Assembly (NCBI GenBank): GCA_964472505.1
Contig: CAYYQW010000041.1
Span: forward strand, 1-35,085
DNA from: JAYEIA01 sp964472505
GTDB lineage: Bacteria; Bacteroidota; Bacteroidia; Bacteroidales; JAADGE01
Direction of reading: 5' to 3'
Length of the DNA stretch: 35,085 bases
Shown: positions 16,992 through 25,480 of the stretch, in pieces
How the letters are laid out: every line of letters begins with the position of its first letter
Numbering within the stretch: position 1 is the first letter of the stretch
Notes under the pieces: generated by a model
What the model was told of the DNA's origin: nothing
Seen by the model: the letters and a program-made list of their open reading frames with translations, nothing else
Databases searched by the model: none
Position numbers and translations under genes: made by a program

Positions 16992-17228
16992 TTATTTTTT
17001 GGAGTTTTTTGAAATTTTATTTTCCGGTTTTTTGATGGTTTCTAAATACTCTTTTTCTACCGGAGAAAGTGTTTTGACTTGGTATTTTTTGTATTCATTT
17101 TCTGCTTTTTCGAGTGCTTTTTGATGACTTATTTTTCCGGCATTTTGCAAAGTTCCTTTTCCGTAGCTTTGTGTAAATTTATCAAGTTCTGCAATCCGGA
17201 CTTGCATTTTCATCTCTGTATGTTCCAT
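16992..17228 (-). pseudogene. RhuM-family C-terminal remnant
   Basis: This 78-codon frame matches the C-terminal end of RhuM-family proteins as I know them (MKMQVRIAELDKF, LQNAGKISHQKALEKAE, LSPVEKEYLETIK). RhuM proteins (about 330-350 aa) are common partners of restriction-modification and other defence islands and have no firm biochemical role. Upstream in this frame is a stop codon 7 codons before the ATG, and the N-terminal part of the gene lies in another frame at 17328-17705. It is therefore most likely the 3' piece of a broken gene. Confidence 0.65.
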
Positions 17229-17377
17229 AGCTTTAAGGCTTGTTTTCTAAACCCCTCGAATTCGATGCGTTTAAAATCCGGATTTTTCAATTGTTCCCAA
17301 AAACCAAGCAATTCAACGGTATTACGATTACGCATCCAATTTTGTATGATGCTGTCTGTATGTTTTGCATCTTTGTG
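17210..17377 (-). pseudogene. KilA-N domain fragment between RhuM pieces
   Basis: In the third minus-strand frame the segment encodes HTDSIIQNWMRNRNTVELLG, then FWEQLKNPDFKRIEFEGF. This is the characteristic start of a KilA-N domain (a DNA-binding domain found in phage and defence proteins). There is no start codon, and it ends at TGA (17212-17210). It overlaps the ends of both RhuM fragments in other frames, so the junctions lie near 17377 and near 17235. It is a remnant, not a gene. Confidence 0.6.
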
Positions 17378-17705
17378 TGGCCCATTTGCGAAATTCCGTT
17401 CCGCGAAGAGATTTTACTCTGTATCCTACAGAAATAATGACATCAAGATTGTAGTAATTTGGTGCTTTTTGTTGAAATTCGGAAATTCCGAATTTGTGCA
17501 TTGTCTCACTTTCTGTCAATTCTTTTTCGTTGTAGATATTTTGAATATGTTCATTGATTGTAGATTTTGCTTTTCCAAAAAGCTCTGCCATTTGCTCTTG
17601 AGTAAGCCAAACGGTTTCGTTTTCCATAACAACATGTACAGACACTTTTTCATCTGCTGTTTTGAAAATGATTATCTCGCTGTTTTGTTTATTTTTATCT
17701 GCCAT
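17328..17705 (-). pseudogene. RhuM-family N-terminal remnant
   Basis: The first about 105 codons match the RhuM N-terminus: VWLTQEQMAELFGKAKSTIN, then HIQNIYNEKEL and the hallmark DVIISVGYRVKSLRGTEFR. After RKWATQ the frame leaves homology and stops 14 codons later, so only a third of a normal RhuM (about 340 aa) is here. It begins 12 bases after the mod stop on the same strand, the usual position of rhuM in type III cassettes. Expression from the cassette would produce a truncated protein at best. Confidence 0.75.
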
Positions 17706-17717
17706 TTCTGTGATTTT

Positions 17718-19724
17718 TTATTCAAACACTTTTACCGTTTCGTCCCCGCTGATGTTTCTGATTTTAAGTCTGAGCGGTTTTTTGTCGGATGAAATTTTGC
17801 CATCCCAAAATTCCTTTGTTTTTTTTCCGTTTACAGAAATATAACCGAGTTTGTCAATCTTGATTTCCGAACTGCTTTTCCAAACACCTTCTGCGTTTTC
17901 ACAATCAAGGGAAAGGTATTCTATCAATTCCGGACCTTCTTCACTGATGGTGATGGGTGTAAACTTCTTGCCTTTGTTAATGGCTTGTAGATTTCCTTTC
18001 TCGTTAAAATCGTTGATTTTCTGATTGAGACGGTCGCTAACGAATTTGATGATTTCTACCGTAAAACCTTCTTTGGTTTGGGTGGTTTTGGTTTCTACTT
18101 CATCTTCTACTACAATGGCATGAAGGATTTCTTTTAAATCTTTTAGCTCAATAGAGGTTTGCGTAGCATTGTTGTATTTGATAAATTTCTCTAATTCTTT
18201 GCGGTCATCTACATCCACATAATATACAATGGCTTTTTGAGCGTTGATTTCCAACTTTTGCAGCTCTTCATTTATAATTCTGTTAATGGCGGGAATGTCT
18301 AATACTTTTTCAGAACTGTCAACTATATTGGGAACGTAAACGGGAACTGTACCGAGCTTGCTGTCTTGCAAAGCTCCAAACCAAAATTTACCAACGCCCG
18401 GTACTTTTTGTTGTAAACCCGGAATGAGTTTAGCCAATTTGTCCATAGTTTGTTGCGGATTGCGAAATAGGCTCACACCGTCTTTGATTTCCAAAATCTG
18501 AAAATTAGCTCCTGCTTCAACTAAACGGTCTCTGGTGGTTTGAATACTGTTAATCCCTATATCTACATGGATGAATTTTCTGCCCAAATCGTTAGCAACT
18601 TTGGCGGTAACTCCGCTTCCTCCGAAAAAATCTGCTATGACCATACCTTCATCTGAACTTGCTTCTATGATTCTCTCTAAAAGCCTTGCCGGCTTTTGGG
18701 TTGCATAATTAACACGTTCCTCAGCTTGTGAATTTATTCTTGGAATATCAACCCATAAATCTGATAACGGCATTCCGTACATTTCATCCAAATATCTTTT
18801 ATATCGAGGAGTACCACTATTAGTATAATATAGTCTATCCTCTGATTCAAGTTTCGCCATTGTTTTAGGTGGGCATCGCCACAACTTCGTTACTCCATTC
18901 CATTCATATTCATATCCATCACCTGATAGTCCGTATGCGGTAAGATTGTCATCTTCAAAACGCCTTCCATCCTTATCTTTCTTTTGATAGTGAGTTTTGA
19001 GATAATCGGAATCATATTTTTGAAATTGTTTGTTCCAAGTGAAGTCGGTGTTTTTGGTGTAGAAGTAAATCGTATTATGCATGACTCCCATAGTTAACGC
19101 ATCGCCATGTCCTGGGGCGCTCTTCCAAATAATTTCATTTTTAAAATTCTCCTCTCCAAAAACCTCATCCATCAAAATTTTTACATAATGTCCTATGTGC
19201 CAATCCAAATGCATATAAATGCTGGCCTTGTCGCTCATTACACTCTTTATCGCCATTAAATTTTCATACATCCAGTTCAAGTAATCTTCTTTTTGCCAAA
19301 TATCGCCATACATGGTTTCTTCAAAGGCTTTGAGTTCTTCTATTTCTAATTCCTCCTCTGCTTTTTTTATTTTCTCCGCCAACTTTGGGTTTCTGCGGAT
19401 GTGTACTTTTTTGGCGTAATCAGCACCACTGGCAAAAGGCGGGTCAATATAAACCAAGTCCACTTTTATGCCTTGTTCTTTCAGGTAAGCACAAGCCGAA
19501 AGACACTCGCCACGTATCACTAAGTTTTCAACCCCTAAGCCTGTCGAAGGGTCGCCTACTTGTTCTTGCTTTTCCACTTCGTAGTATGGCATCCCGCGCA
19601 TGATTTTTGAAATCACCTTATCGTTATCACGGTAACGCAATATACGCCGGGTTCGGCTAATGTTGTCAAGCACTGCTTGTCCTTCCACTGTATTGGGTAC
19701 GTAGGGTATATATTTTATTGGCAT
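17718..19724 (-). CDS. mod: Type III restriction-modification Mod (N6-adenine methyltransferase)
   Basis: This 668-aa beta-class adenine methyltransferase both recognises the site and methylates it, and pairs with Res for cleavage. Motif IV is DPPF in LVYIDPPFASGADY (about residue 93). The SAM-binding FxGxG motif is ADFFGGSGVTA (about 370). A target-recognition region lies between them. The C-terminal third holds the part that usually contacts Res. The start MPIKYIPYVPN is the only sensible one. Seven residues, DPSTGLG (about 58-64), are encoded by a 21-bp palindromic repeat that looks inserted in frame. Order on the minus strand is xre (dead), res, GxxExxY, mod, rhuM (broken). No frameshift or simple-sequence tract indicative of phase variation was seen in mod. 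Confidence 0.92.
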   Translation of the reverse strand: MPIKYIPYVPNTVEGQAVLDNISRTRRILRYRDNDKVISKIMRGMPYYEVEKQEQVGDPSTGLGVENLVIRGECLSACAYLKEQGIKVDLVYIDPPFASGADYAKKVHIRRNPKLAEKIKKAEEELEIEELKAFEETMYGDIWQKEDYLNWMYENLMAIKSVMSDKASIYMHLDWHIGHYVKILMDEVFGEENFKNEIIWKSAPGHGDALTMGVMHNTIYFYTKNTDFTWNKQFQKYDSDYLKTHYQKKDKDGRRFEDDNLTAYGLSGDGYEYEWNGVTKLWRCPPKTMAKLESEDRLYYTNSGTPRYKRYLDEMYGMPLSDLWVDIPRINSQAEERVNYATQKPARLLERIIEASSDEGMVIADFFGGSGVTAKVANDLGRKFIHVDIGINSIQTTRDRLVEAGANFQILEIKDGVSLFRNPQQTMDKLAKLIPGLQQKVPGVGKFWFGALQDSKLGTVPVYVPNIVDSSEKVLDIPAINRIINEELQKLEINAQKAIVYYVDVDDRKELEKFIKYNNATQTSIELKDLKEILHAIVVEDEVETKTTQTKEGFTVEIIKFVSDRLNQKINDFNEKGNLQAINKGKKFTPITISEEGPELIEYLSLDCENAEGVWKSSSEIKIDKLGYISVNGKKTKEFWDGKISSDKKPLRLKIRNISGDETVKVFE
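19533..19553 (-). repeat. REP-like palindrome inserted in mod
   Basis: The plus-strand sequence CCCTAAGCCTGTCGAAGGG plus TC is one variant of the widespread CCTGAGCCTGTCGAAGG repeat. Here it is 21 bp, codes for exactly seven codons in the mod frame and leaves it open. The same core (CTGAGC...GTCGAAG) forms the tip of stem 1 in repeats A-D of this window. Confidence 0.6.
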
Positions 19725-19736
19725 ATCTTATTAGTT

Positions 19737-19817
19737 TTCTTTGCGAACATTGCGATTTCTTTGCGTACGTAGCGGTTAAATTTTACCGCAAGGCACGCAA
19801 GGGTTACGCAAAGGACG
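19737..19817. repeat. Nested inverted repeats between GxxExxY and mod
   Basis: CTTTGCGTA (19759-19767) pairs with TACGCAAAG (19805-19813), and inside it GCGGT (19772-19776) pairs with ACCGC (19785-19789). TTTGCG-type units recur several times across the stretch. It fills the 93-base gap between mod and the GxxExxY gene. Such CGCAAAG-rich repeats are, from memory, commonly seen beside GxxExxY genes. Confidence 0.6.
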
Positions 19818-20195
19818 CTATAGGTTATTTACTACTCTTTTTATTCCGTTTTTAATCAAACTTACATTAAAATTGATAAGCAATCCCAGTTTACAATCAG
19901 ACAATTTTAAATATGTAAGTATTTGTGCCAAATGGACATCATTCAATGCTTCAACTGCTTTTATTTCAATGATTAATTTATTTTCTAAAATTAAGTCCAC
20001 CCGGTAGCCAATTTCTAATTTTACTTCTTCATAAATCAAGGGAAGTGGCTTCTGCTTCTCAACATAAATGCCAGCTTTGGATAGTTCATAGTACAAACAT
20101 TCCTCATAAGCACTTTCCAGTAATCCCGGACCTAAAGAACGGTGAACCTTTAAAGCAGCATCAAACACTATTTTAGATAATTCGTTTTCAGTCAT
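19818..20195 (-). CDS. GxxExxY protein (PD-(D/E)XK-like fold)
   Basis: This 125-aa protein of the GxxExxY family carries the defining G-x2-E-x2-Y in GPGLLESAYEECL (about residues 22-32), then GYRVDLILENKLIIEIKAVE (about 65-85), where D and E-x-K form a nuclease-like PD-(D/E)XK site. The biochemical function of the family is not established. The ATG at 20195 (MTENELSK) overlaps the last codons of res; an in-frame ATG at 20210 is less likely. It sits between res and mod, an unusual place, and has a repeat-rich gap after it. It may be a small mobile gene that inserted in the operon, or an added nuclease component. Confidence 0.85.
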   Translation of the reverse strand: MTENELSKIVFDAALKVHRSLGPGLLESAYEECLYYELSKAGIYVEKQKPLPLIYEEVKLEIGYRVDLILENKLIIEIKAVEALNDVHLAQILTYLKLSDCKLGLLINFNVSLIKNGIKRVVNNL

Positions 20196-23100
20196 TGAAA
20201 AATTCGTCAATTTTGTTGTTTATTGTTACAATGTTTTTGGCTATGTCGGTTCCGTCTTCCAAATACAGGAAGTCAAAACGCCGATAACCAAACTTGTCGT
20301 TGTTTTGCTGTAAAAACTCGGTTTCCACAAAGTTTTTCTTTTGCAAAAAAGCAGGGTCGTTTTTAAAGCCTTCGCCTTTGGTTTCCACCAAAAGGGCTTT
20401 ATGAATCGCTTTTTCTTTGCGTTGGATGATTAGAAAATCGGTAGTGTAACTACCTATATTTTTCCAATTCTTTCCGTTACTTCGACCATGCTCAGTACAG
20501 GTTTTGGCAAAGCAGTTAATTACAAACTCGGTCAAACCTTGTTCTCCATTGTAATAGACTTCCAAGCCGTTTTCTTTGAAGCTGGAGAGCTGCAAGGTTT
20601 TTTGTAAAATGTCTTTCTCAAAACCACTTTGCATAAAGTTATAAGGCAAATAATGAAAGGTTTTGTCTTTGGAACGGACGGCAAGAGAATGGTCATACTT
20701 CTTTTGAAAATCTTCCCAAGATTGCATCATGTTACCCATGCCTGCATCCTCCAATGTCTTTAAAGCTTTGTCATAACCTTCTTTGGCTTTAGTTAGGTCA
20801 ATTTCTATATCCTCACCTGATTCATCCACCGCTAAAATTTTTTCCGTATCTTTTTTTTCAGGATAGAGCTTGTCATTTTTCTCCACCGAACCGAGTTTAT
20901 CTACCAATAGCAAGTTTGCATTTTTAGGAATAACTTCACTTTCGGTTTTTAAATCTCGTTTGATGCTGAACGCTAATCGGATTTTACTATTGATGGAGTA
21001 CAAGTCATACAATTCATTCCAAAACAGGATGCCGTTTTCTTGATAAGTTACTTTTTGAAAAATGGTTTGTAGTTCTGTATCAAATGCGTGTAAATCGTTT
21101 GTTTTGATTAAGCCAAAACTTTCTTTGGAAATTTCATGCATCCATAAATTGAAATTGGCAGCATCAAAGCCTGTTTGTTTCATTATAGCTATATCGCCTT
21201 CTTCCAAATTGCTGATTTCGGCAGTCGTAACCAATGCAGCAGTTTTATATTGGTCAATGTTTTTGAGCAATGTTGTCAATTTGGTTTTCGTGTGAGCTTC
21301 CTTTTCTTCTTGAAAAGATTGATATTTTACCCTAAGTTGATAAAAATCCACTAAAGGTAAGTCCAATAATTCCATCCTTGAAAAACGCTTCACCCATTCT
21401 ATTTTTCCGTCTTTCTTGATTTTATTAATTTCCTCAATGGATGTTTGTTGTTCTTTTTTGAGTTGATTGTTTAAGGTTTTAGCATTGTAATCATTGAGCC
21501 AAATCAAAGCCGTTTCATCCTGCTCCGGGTCAACTTGGCGTAAACAACGGCAACCGGTTTGTAATACCATGTTTTTAGGGCTGTCGCCTTTTTGTGAAAG
21601 GACTACACCCGTTAAGCTTGGGCAGTCCCATCCTTCTTTTCCTACCTGAACAAGAAGAATATATCGTTTTTTAGAACCGGGTAAATCCAAGGAGCGAAAC
21701 TCTAACTCGCTTCCTTCGGGCTGTGGATATTTTTTGTTGCCCTTATGGAATTTCAGAATTTCAGCAGGATTGATTTTCAATTCACCTGTCAGAAATGGAT
21801 ATATTTCTTTTTCTAAAACTTCAATGTTAGTGCAGTAAATTGCAATCTTGGCAATGGTGCCGTTCTTGTATTTTTTATCGCCATATGTAGCTTGAAAATC
21901 ATCAATGCCTTTTCTGATAATTTGAAAACGGTCAAGGTTTTGCCCGATTTTCACTTTCGGCGTTTTCAGAAAACTCTTAATAGCTGTAAGAAGGGGATAA
22001 TAATAAACAGTGTTGGTAATCTGAGAGAACTTGAAAAAGGTATCTTCATTCACTTGGATTTTGTCGAGCTTTGATAAATAGGGTGTTCCCGAAAATCCAA
22101 GTACAGTTGTAATATTACCATTTTTCGCCCATTTGTTTACAACTTGTCTTAATTTAATATCAGATTTTGCTGCGTGGTGTACTTCATCAATAAGAATAGA
22201 AAGGTTTGGAATTTTACCGATTAGATTTCTGAGTTCATTAGCTCGTTTATCTTTTTCATCCTCTGTTCTTTCAAATACTTCTAACTGTTTTGTTACTTCT
22301 AATCTGTCAAGAATTACTTTCTCGGCATTCACCACAAACACACGCCCAAACGGGTTTGGTAAGCAAGCATTTACTTTACCTGCATTTGGATTAACAACGC
22401 GGTTGCTTTTCTTGGTTGAGCGAGATTCATCCAAAATTTCAAACTTCAACATTCGTTTTAGTTCGCTTGCCGCCGGGTCAGGAATTACCCAAGTTGGGTC
22501 AAAATTCTCAATGGTTCGCAAGCTTGGCACAATCGAAGATTTCAGTCCTGATGGTATAAGTACCAAGAAATTATGAGCAAATGTTTTGTTTTCAGGTTCG
22601 TTGTGTGCAAAATACAAGTCAATATAAATGAAAGCAGCCATTAAGTAGGTCTTTCCTGCACCCATTGGCAAACTCAAAAGATAATCCGCATAATCAACAT
22701 TGTAAAAAATGTTTTTGATGATTTGCTCGTAATCTAATTCGGTCGGTTTATCAACTATAAGTTTTTCAAGTTCAGGTAGAAGCGTAGTTTCTCCATTTTT
22801 TTGCCTTGAAAAGTCATACAATGCATGAGCAGCTTTGTTTTTTGACAAAAAGTCTCTTGCATTTTGGTTGATATTGAGTTTTGATAATTCTGTTCCGTTT
22901 GTAAAGAAGCCGTCTGAGAATAATTTCCAAAGGGGTTTATTTTGTCCTTTAATTTTCAGAAATAAATACGTTTCAATAGCTTCAATTTGGGTATCTCTCA
23001 AATTGCCCTTGTCCTTCATGTATTGAACAAGGTCTTTGACAGGGCAATCATTTGATTGTAGCCATTTGCGTTTTTTATGTTCGATAATATTATTCAGCAT
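20188..23100 (-). CDS. res: Type III restriction-modification Res (helicase-nuclease)
   Basis: This 970-aa restriction subunit works with Mod. It is an SF2 translocase: Walker A LPMGAGKTYLM (about residue 142), DEVHH box near 305 (LSILIDEVHHAAK), SGTPYL motif III near 345, and motif VI-like NMVLQTGCRCLRQVD (about 515). The C-terminal nuclease has DFLIIQRKEKA, then LLVETKGEG, a D-x(n)-E-x-K site typical of type III Res. The domain order and length are normal. The start ATG 23100 overlaps the end of the inactivated XRE gene, and the 3' end overlaps the GxxExxY gene, so all three are one transcription unit. No disruption was seen, so cleavage may be intact. Confidence 0.9.
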   Translation of the reverse strand: MLNNIIEHKKRKWLQSNDCPVKDLVQYMKDKGNLRDTQIEAIETYLFLKIKGQNKPLWKLFSDGFFTNGTELSKLNINQNARDFLSKNKAAHALYDFSRQKNGETTLLPELEKLIVDKPTELDYEQIIKNIFYNVDYADYLLSLPMGAGKTYLMAAFIYIDLYFAHNEPENKTFAHNFLVLIPSGLKSSIVPSLRTIENFDPTWVIPDPAASELKRMLKFEILDESRSTKKSNRVVNPNAGKVNACLPNPFGRVFVVNAEKVILDRLEVTKQLEVFERTEDEKDKRANELRNLIGKIPNLSILIDEVHHAAKSDIKLRQVVNKWAKNGNITTVLGFSGTPYLSKLDKIQVNEDTFFKFSQITNTVYYYPLLTAIKSFLKTPKVKIGQNLDRFQIIRKGIDDFQATYGDKKYKNGTIAKIAIYCTNIEVLEKEIYPFLTGELKINPAEILKFHKGNKKYPQPEGSELEFRSLDLPGSKKRYILLVQVGKEGWDCPSLTGVVLSQKGDSPKNMVLQTGCRCLRQVDPEQDETALIWLNDYNAKTLNNQLKKEQQTSIEEINKIKKDGKIEWVKRFSRMELLDLPLVDFYQLRVKYQSFQEEKEAHTKTKLTTLLKNIDQYKTAALVTTAEISNLEEGDIAIMKQTGFDAANFNLWMHEISKESFGLIKTNDLHAFDTELQTIFQKVTYQENGILFWNELYDLYSINSKIRLAFSIKRDLKTESEVIPKNANLLLVDKLGSVEKNDKLYPEKKDTEKILAVDESGEDIEIDLTKAKEGYDKALKTLEDAGMGNMMQSWEDFQKKYDHSLAVRSKDKTFHYLPYNFMQSGFEKDILQKTLQLSSFKENGLEVYYNGEQGLTEFVINCFAKTCTEHGRSNGKNWKNIGSYTTDFLIIQRKEKAIHKALLVETKGEGFKNDPAFLQKKNFVETEFLQQNNDKFGYRRFDFLYLEDGTDIAKNIVTINNKIDEFFND

Positions 23101-23301
23101 CCTTATTCTTTTCTAATAGCAATTCTTTAACCGATACTTCCAAAATTCCAGCAATCTCATAAAGTACTTCAAGTCCGGGTTACTGTCGGTTTTGGGCTTA
23201 GCCGTTAACCATGTTGTAGCTTTTGCCAAGCTGTTCAGCAAGCCATTTCTGCTTAATTCCTTTTTCTTCAAGTACTTCTTTTATTCGGTTCTTGTCCGCA
23301 T
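23090..23301 (-). pseudogene. XRE-family regulator, inactivated
   Basis: The minus-strand frame from about 23296 reads DKNRIKEVLEEKGIKQKWLA, EQLGKSYNMVNG, stop, AQNRQ, stop, PGLEVLYEIAGILEVSVKEL. This is a small HTH_3 protein of about 67 aa. Two in-frame TAA codons sit where relatives have Y and Q (expected NSYAQNRQQP). The nearby ATG (23301) is also out of frame with it. The gene ends at 23090, overlapping the res start (23100) by 11 bases, which indicates it was the controller of this cassette. It is now non-functional unless the stops are read through or are sequence errors. Confidence 0.7.
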
Positions 23302-23461
23302 AAAGTTAAATCGCTAAACTAATCCATTTTGATTTAATATCCCGAAAAATAATGTAAAAAATGTTTGAAAAATTGTCGCTCAACGGAGTAAGCTTCTTTA
23401 AAAAATACGTAATAGGCTTTTGGTTTTTTTTGTAAACCTATTTCAGGATAAGACAGTTTTT

Positions 23462-23493
23462 TTTGCATTTAGCAGCATAAATAAGTAAATTTA
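23462..23493 (+). promoter_or_regulatory. Promoter of the DHOD-like gene
   Basis: TTTG (23462-23465), a 20-base spacer and TAAATTTA (23486-23493, one mismatch to TAnnTTTG). The transcription start would be near 23500. That leaves almost no leader for the in-frame ATG at 23503 and favours the ATG at 23527. The rest of the 23302-23526 gap shows nothing else. Confidence 0.5.
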
Positions 23494-23526
23494 TGCCATT
23501 AAATGTTAAATAATAAAATCCCTATT

Positions 23527-24522
23527 ATGGCAAGTTTACATACAAAATATCTCGGGCTGGATTTGAAAAGCCCAATAGTAGCAGCAAGTTCCGGATTAAC
23601 CGAAAGCTTGGACGGACTTAAGAAATTTGAAGATGCCGGCGCCGGTGCGGTCGTTCTTAAATCACTTTTTGAAGAAGAAATTCTTTTGGAAATGAAAAAG
23701 AGTACCGCAAAAATGAGTGCTCAACAGTTTATTTACCCGGAAACGGTGGGTTATTACGAAGATAATGACCAAGATATGCTCACAGTGGAAAATTATCTGA
23801 AATTGTTGACCGATGCCAAGAAAAGTCTAAATATTCCGGTTATTCCGAGCATCAATTGCATAACTGCCGAAGAATGGCTGCATTTTCCAAAAACTTTGGA
23901 ATCTGCCGGTGCCGATGCTTTGGAGCTGAATATTTTTATTCTTCCGAGCGACTTGAACCGAACAGCCAAAGAAAATGAGCAAGTATATTTTGATATTCTT
24001 AAAGAAGTGAAATCAAGCGTTTCCATTCCGGTGGCCGTTAAGCTCAGCTCATATTTTTCGCATTTGGCGCAGATGCTGCAGAAATTGGATAAGGCCGGAG
24101 CCGATGCTTTGGTACTCTTTAATAAATTTTATTCGCCCGATTTTGATATCGATAATTTTGAAATCACTAACGGCAACGTCTTAAGTGCGGCTTCCGATAT
24201 GGCAACTTCTTTGCGTTGGGTTTCCATTATGAGTAATCGCCTGAATTGCGATGTGGCCGCCTCAACCGGTGTAGCCGACGGCAGTGCCGTGGTCAAACAA
24301 TTGCTCGCCGGCGCTGATGCCGTTCAAGTTGCTTCGGCATTTTATAAGCACGGTATTCCTTACCTTTCGGATATGAATGATGCTCTGGAAGAATGGATGG
24401 ATGCTAAAGAGTTTAAAACAATTGCCGATTTTAAAGGCAAAATGAGTCAAGACCAAAGTAAAAATCCCGCAGCTTACGAACGGGTTCAATTTATGAAGCA
24501 TTTCAGAGGGTATTCGGTATAA
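23527..24522 (+). CDS. Dihydroorotate dehydrogenase-like protein
   Basis: This is a 331-aa FMN-binding TIM-barrel protein of the DHOD-like subfamily (not the pyrimidine enzyme PyrD itself). It has an N-terminal YLGLDLKSPIVAASSGLT. The FMN-binding strands follow: VIPSINC (about 105), ALELNIF (about 135), VAVKLSS (about 172) and ALVLFNKFY (about 198). The phosphate-binding end carries AASTGVADGSAVVKQLLAGADAVQV in two adjacent motifs (about 240-265). Soluble, no signal peptide. The true substrate of this subfamily is unknown. Start: ATG 23527 (MASLHTKYLG) fits the family; the upstream ATG at 23503 is too near the predicted transcription start. A strong terminator follows. Confidence 0.88.
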   Translation: MASLHTKYLGLDLKSPIVAASSGLTESLDGLKKFEDAGAGAVVLKSLFEEEILLEMKKSTAKMSAQQFIYPETVGYYEDNDQDMLTVENYLKLLTDAKKSLNIPVIPSINCITAEEWLHFPKTLESAGADALELNIFILPSDLNRTAKENEQVYFDILKEVKSSVSIPVAVKLSSYFSHLAQMLQKLDKAGADALVLFNKFYSPDFDIDNFEITNGNVLSAASDMATSLRWVSIMSNRLNCDVAASTGVADGSAVVKQLLAGADAVQVASAFYKHGIPYLSDMNDALEEWMDAKEFKTIADFKGKMSQDQSKNPAAYERVQFMKHFRGYSV

Positions 24523-24549
24523 AAACCGTATTGTTTTGAATTTAAAACG

Positions 24550-24586
24550 CATACAGCCGGTTATCGTATTCGAAACCGGCTGTATG
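24550..24586 (+). terminator. Hairpin terminator after the DHOD-like gene
   Basis: CATACAGCCGGTT (24550-24562) pairs perfectly with AACCGGCTGTATG (24574-24586), 13 bp with an 11-base loop. T-rich sequence (TATTTG) follows. It lies 27 bases after the stop at 24522. Confidence 0.7.
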
Positions 24587-24627
24587 TATTTGAAAATTAG
24601 TTATTCTTACTTTTTGATATACAAATT

Positions 24628-25146
24628 ATGAGAAATTTTATTCTGACAGTTTTGGGTATTTTTGTCGTGTTTTGTTTTGCAGCCTGCAGCTCATCCGAAA
24701 CGGATCCGGAGGCCCGAGAACAAAAGCAAGTGCAGGCCGACAGCACGGCAAGCGATTCCCTTGTGTTCAATCCGGCATTGGCTGCCGAGCTTGGCGCTGA
24801 TGAATTTGGTATGAAAAGCTACTTTTTCGTCTTCCTGAAAAAGGGCGATACACAAATTCGAGATTCACTTGAAAATATTGAAATTCAAAAAGCGCATTTG
24901 GCAAATATCCGCCGGCTTACCCAAGAAAAGAAAATTGTGTTGGCCGGCCCCTTCCTTGAAGAAGGCGACTTACGGGGTCTCTTTATCTTTAACTCCGACA
25001 GTCTGCTTGAAGTGCAAAGGCTCACCGAAAGCGACCCGGCCGTGGAAGCCGGCATTTTTTCTTACGAAATTACTCAATGGTACGGGCCGGCAGCTTTGAT
25101 GAAAGTTTATGACATCCATCCGAGGGCTGCAAAAATTCAGATATAA
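24628..25146 (+). CDS. Lipoprotein with YciI-like domain
   Basis: This 172-aa lipoprotein has signal MRNFILTVLGIFVVFCFAAC (Cys20). A linker of acidic and serine-rich residues follows (about 22-50), then a YciI/YCII-related domain (about 62-155). The domain carries YFFVFLKKGD, the histidine in IQKAHLANIRRL, VLAGPFLEEGDLRGLFIF, and VQRLTESDPAVEAGIFSYEI, all classic YCII features. YciI proteins are small dimeric ferredoxin-fold proteins of uncertain activity, usually cytoplasmic, so the lipoprotein anchor is noteworthy. It stands alone between a terminator and a MITE copy. Domain call is strong; role unknown. Confidence 0.85.
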   Translation: MRNFILTVLGIFVVFCFAACSSSETDPEAREQKQVQADSTASDSLVFNPALAAELGADEFGMKSYFFVFLKKGDTQIRDSLENIEIQKAHLANIRRLTQEKKIVLAGPFLEEGDLRGLFIFNSDSLLEVQRLTESDPAVEAGIFSYEITQWYGPAALMKVYDIHPRAAKIQI

Positions 25147-25248
25147 GCGATTCATTATTTACACGTAGTTGTATTCGCTTATACCGGTGAGTTATCAAAA
25201 AAGTCAAAGCCGAAATAATAAGTGTACAATCCGGGGTCTTCTAAATTT

Positions 25249-25402
25249 GAGTCCACTCCGAAAAGTACAAATAAAAACAAGCGATATGTTTAAGCTGCTC
25301 ATAAACAACTCGTTCCATAACCGACGGGCTAACCCGTCGGTTATGGACTAACAGGCACTTACAACTTTGCCGGCAGAAAAATCGACTTTTCGGAGTGGGC
25401 TC
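25249..25402. mobile_element. MITE-like element, family 1, copy 2
   Basis: This is the second copy of the 154-bp element at 3447-3600, with the same length and terminal inverted repeats (GAGTCCACTCCGAAAAGT; one mismatch in the right end). The internal palindrome is larger here: a 15-bp perfect stem at 25314-25347 with loop CTAA, where copy 1 has only 12 bp per arm. Flanks do not show a clear target duplication (AAATTT left, AATTAT right). It lies 78 bases upstream of the DJ-1 gene start. The remainder of the 25147-25480 gap has no other feature except a promoter-like element. Confidence 0.8.
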
Positions 25403-25443
25403 AATTATGATAATTTAACAATAATTTATTTTGTATTAAAGCA

Positions 25444-25451
25444 TATATTTG
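25444..25451 (+). promoter_or_regulatory. Possible promoter -7 element of the DJ-1 gene
   Basis: TATATTTG matches TAnnTTTG and lies 29 bases before ATG 25481, just downstream of the MITE. An overlapping TATATTTA at 25452-25459 has a TTTG 18 bases upstream (25430-25433). Which is used cannot be decided by eye. Confidence 0.35.
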
Positions 25452-25480
25452 TATATTTACATAAATTAAAACATAAAATT

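Noticed and set aside
17079..17792. 237-aa plus-strand reading frame opposite the RhuM remnant
   Set aside because: Cys/Phe-rich composition typical of an antisense shadow; the minus strand carries recognisable RhuM, KilA-N and Mod sequence.
17718..19724. Phase-variable mod
   Set aside because: No long homopolymer or short tandem tract was seen in the mod coding sequence, and the frame is intact.
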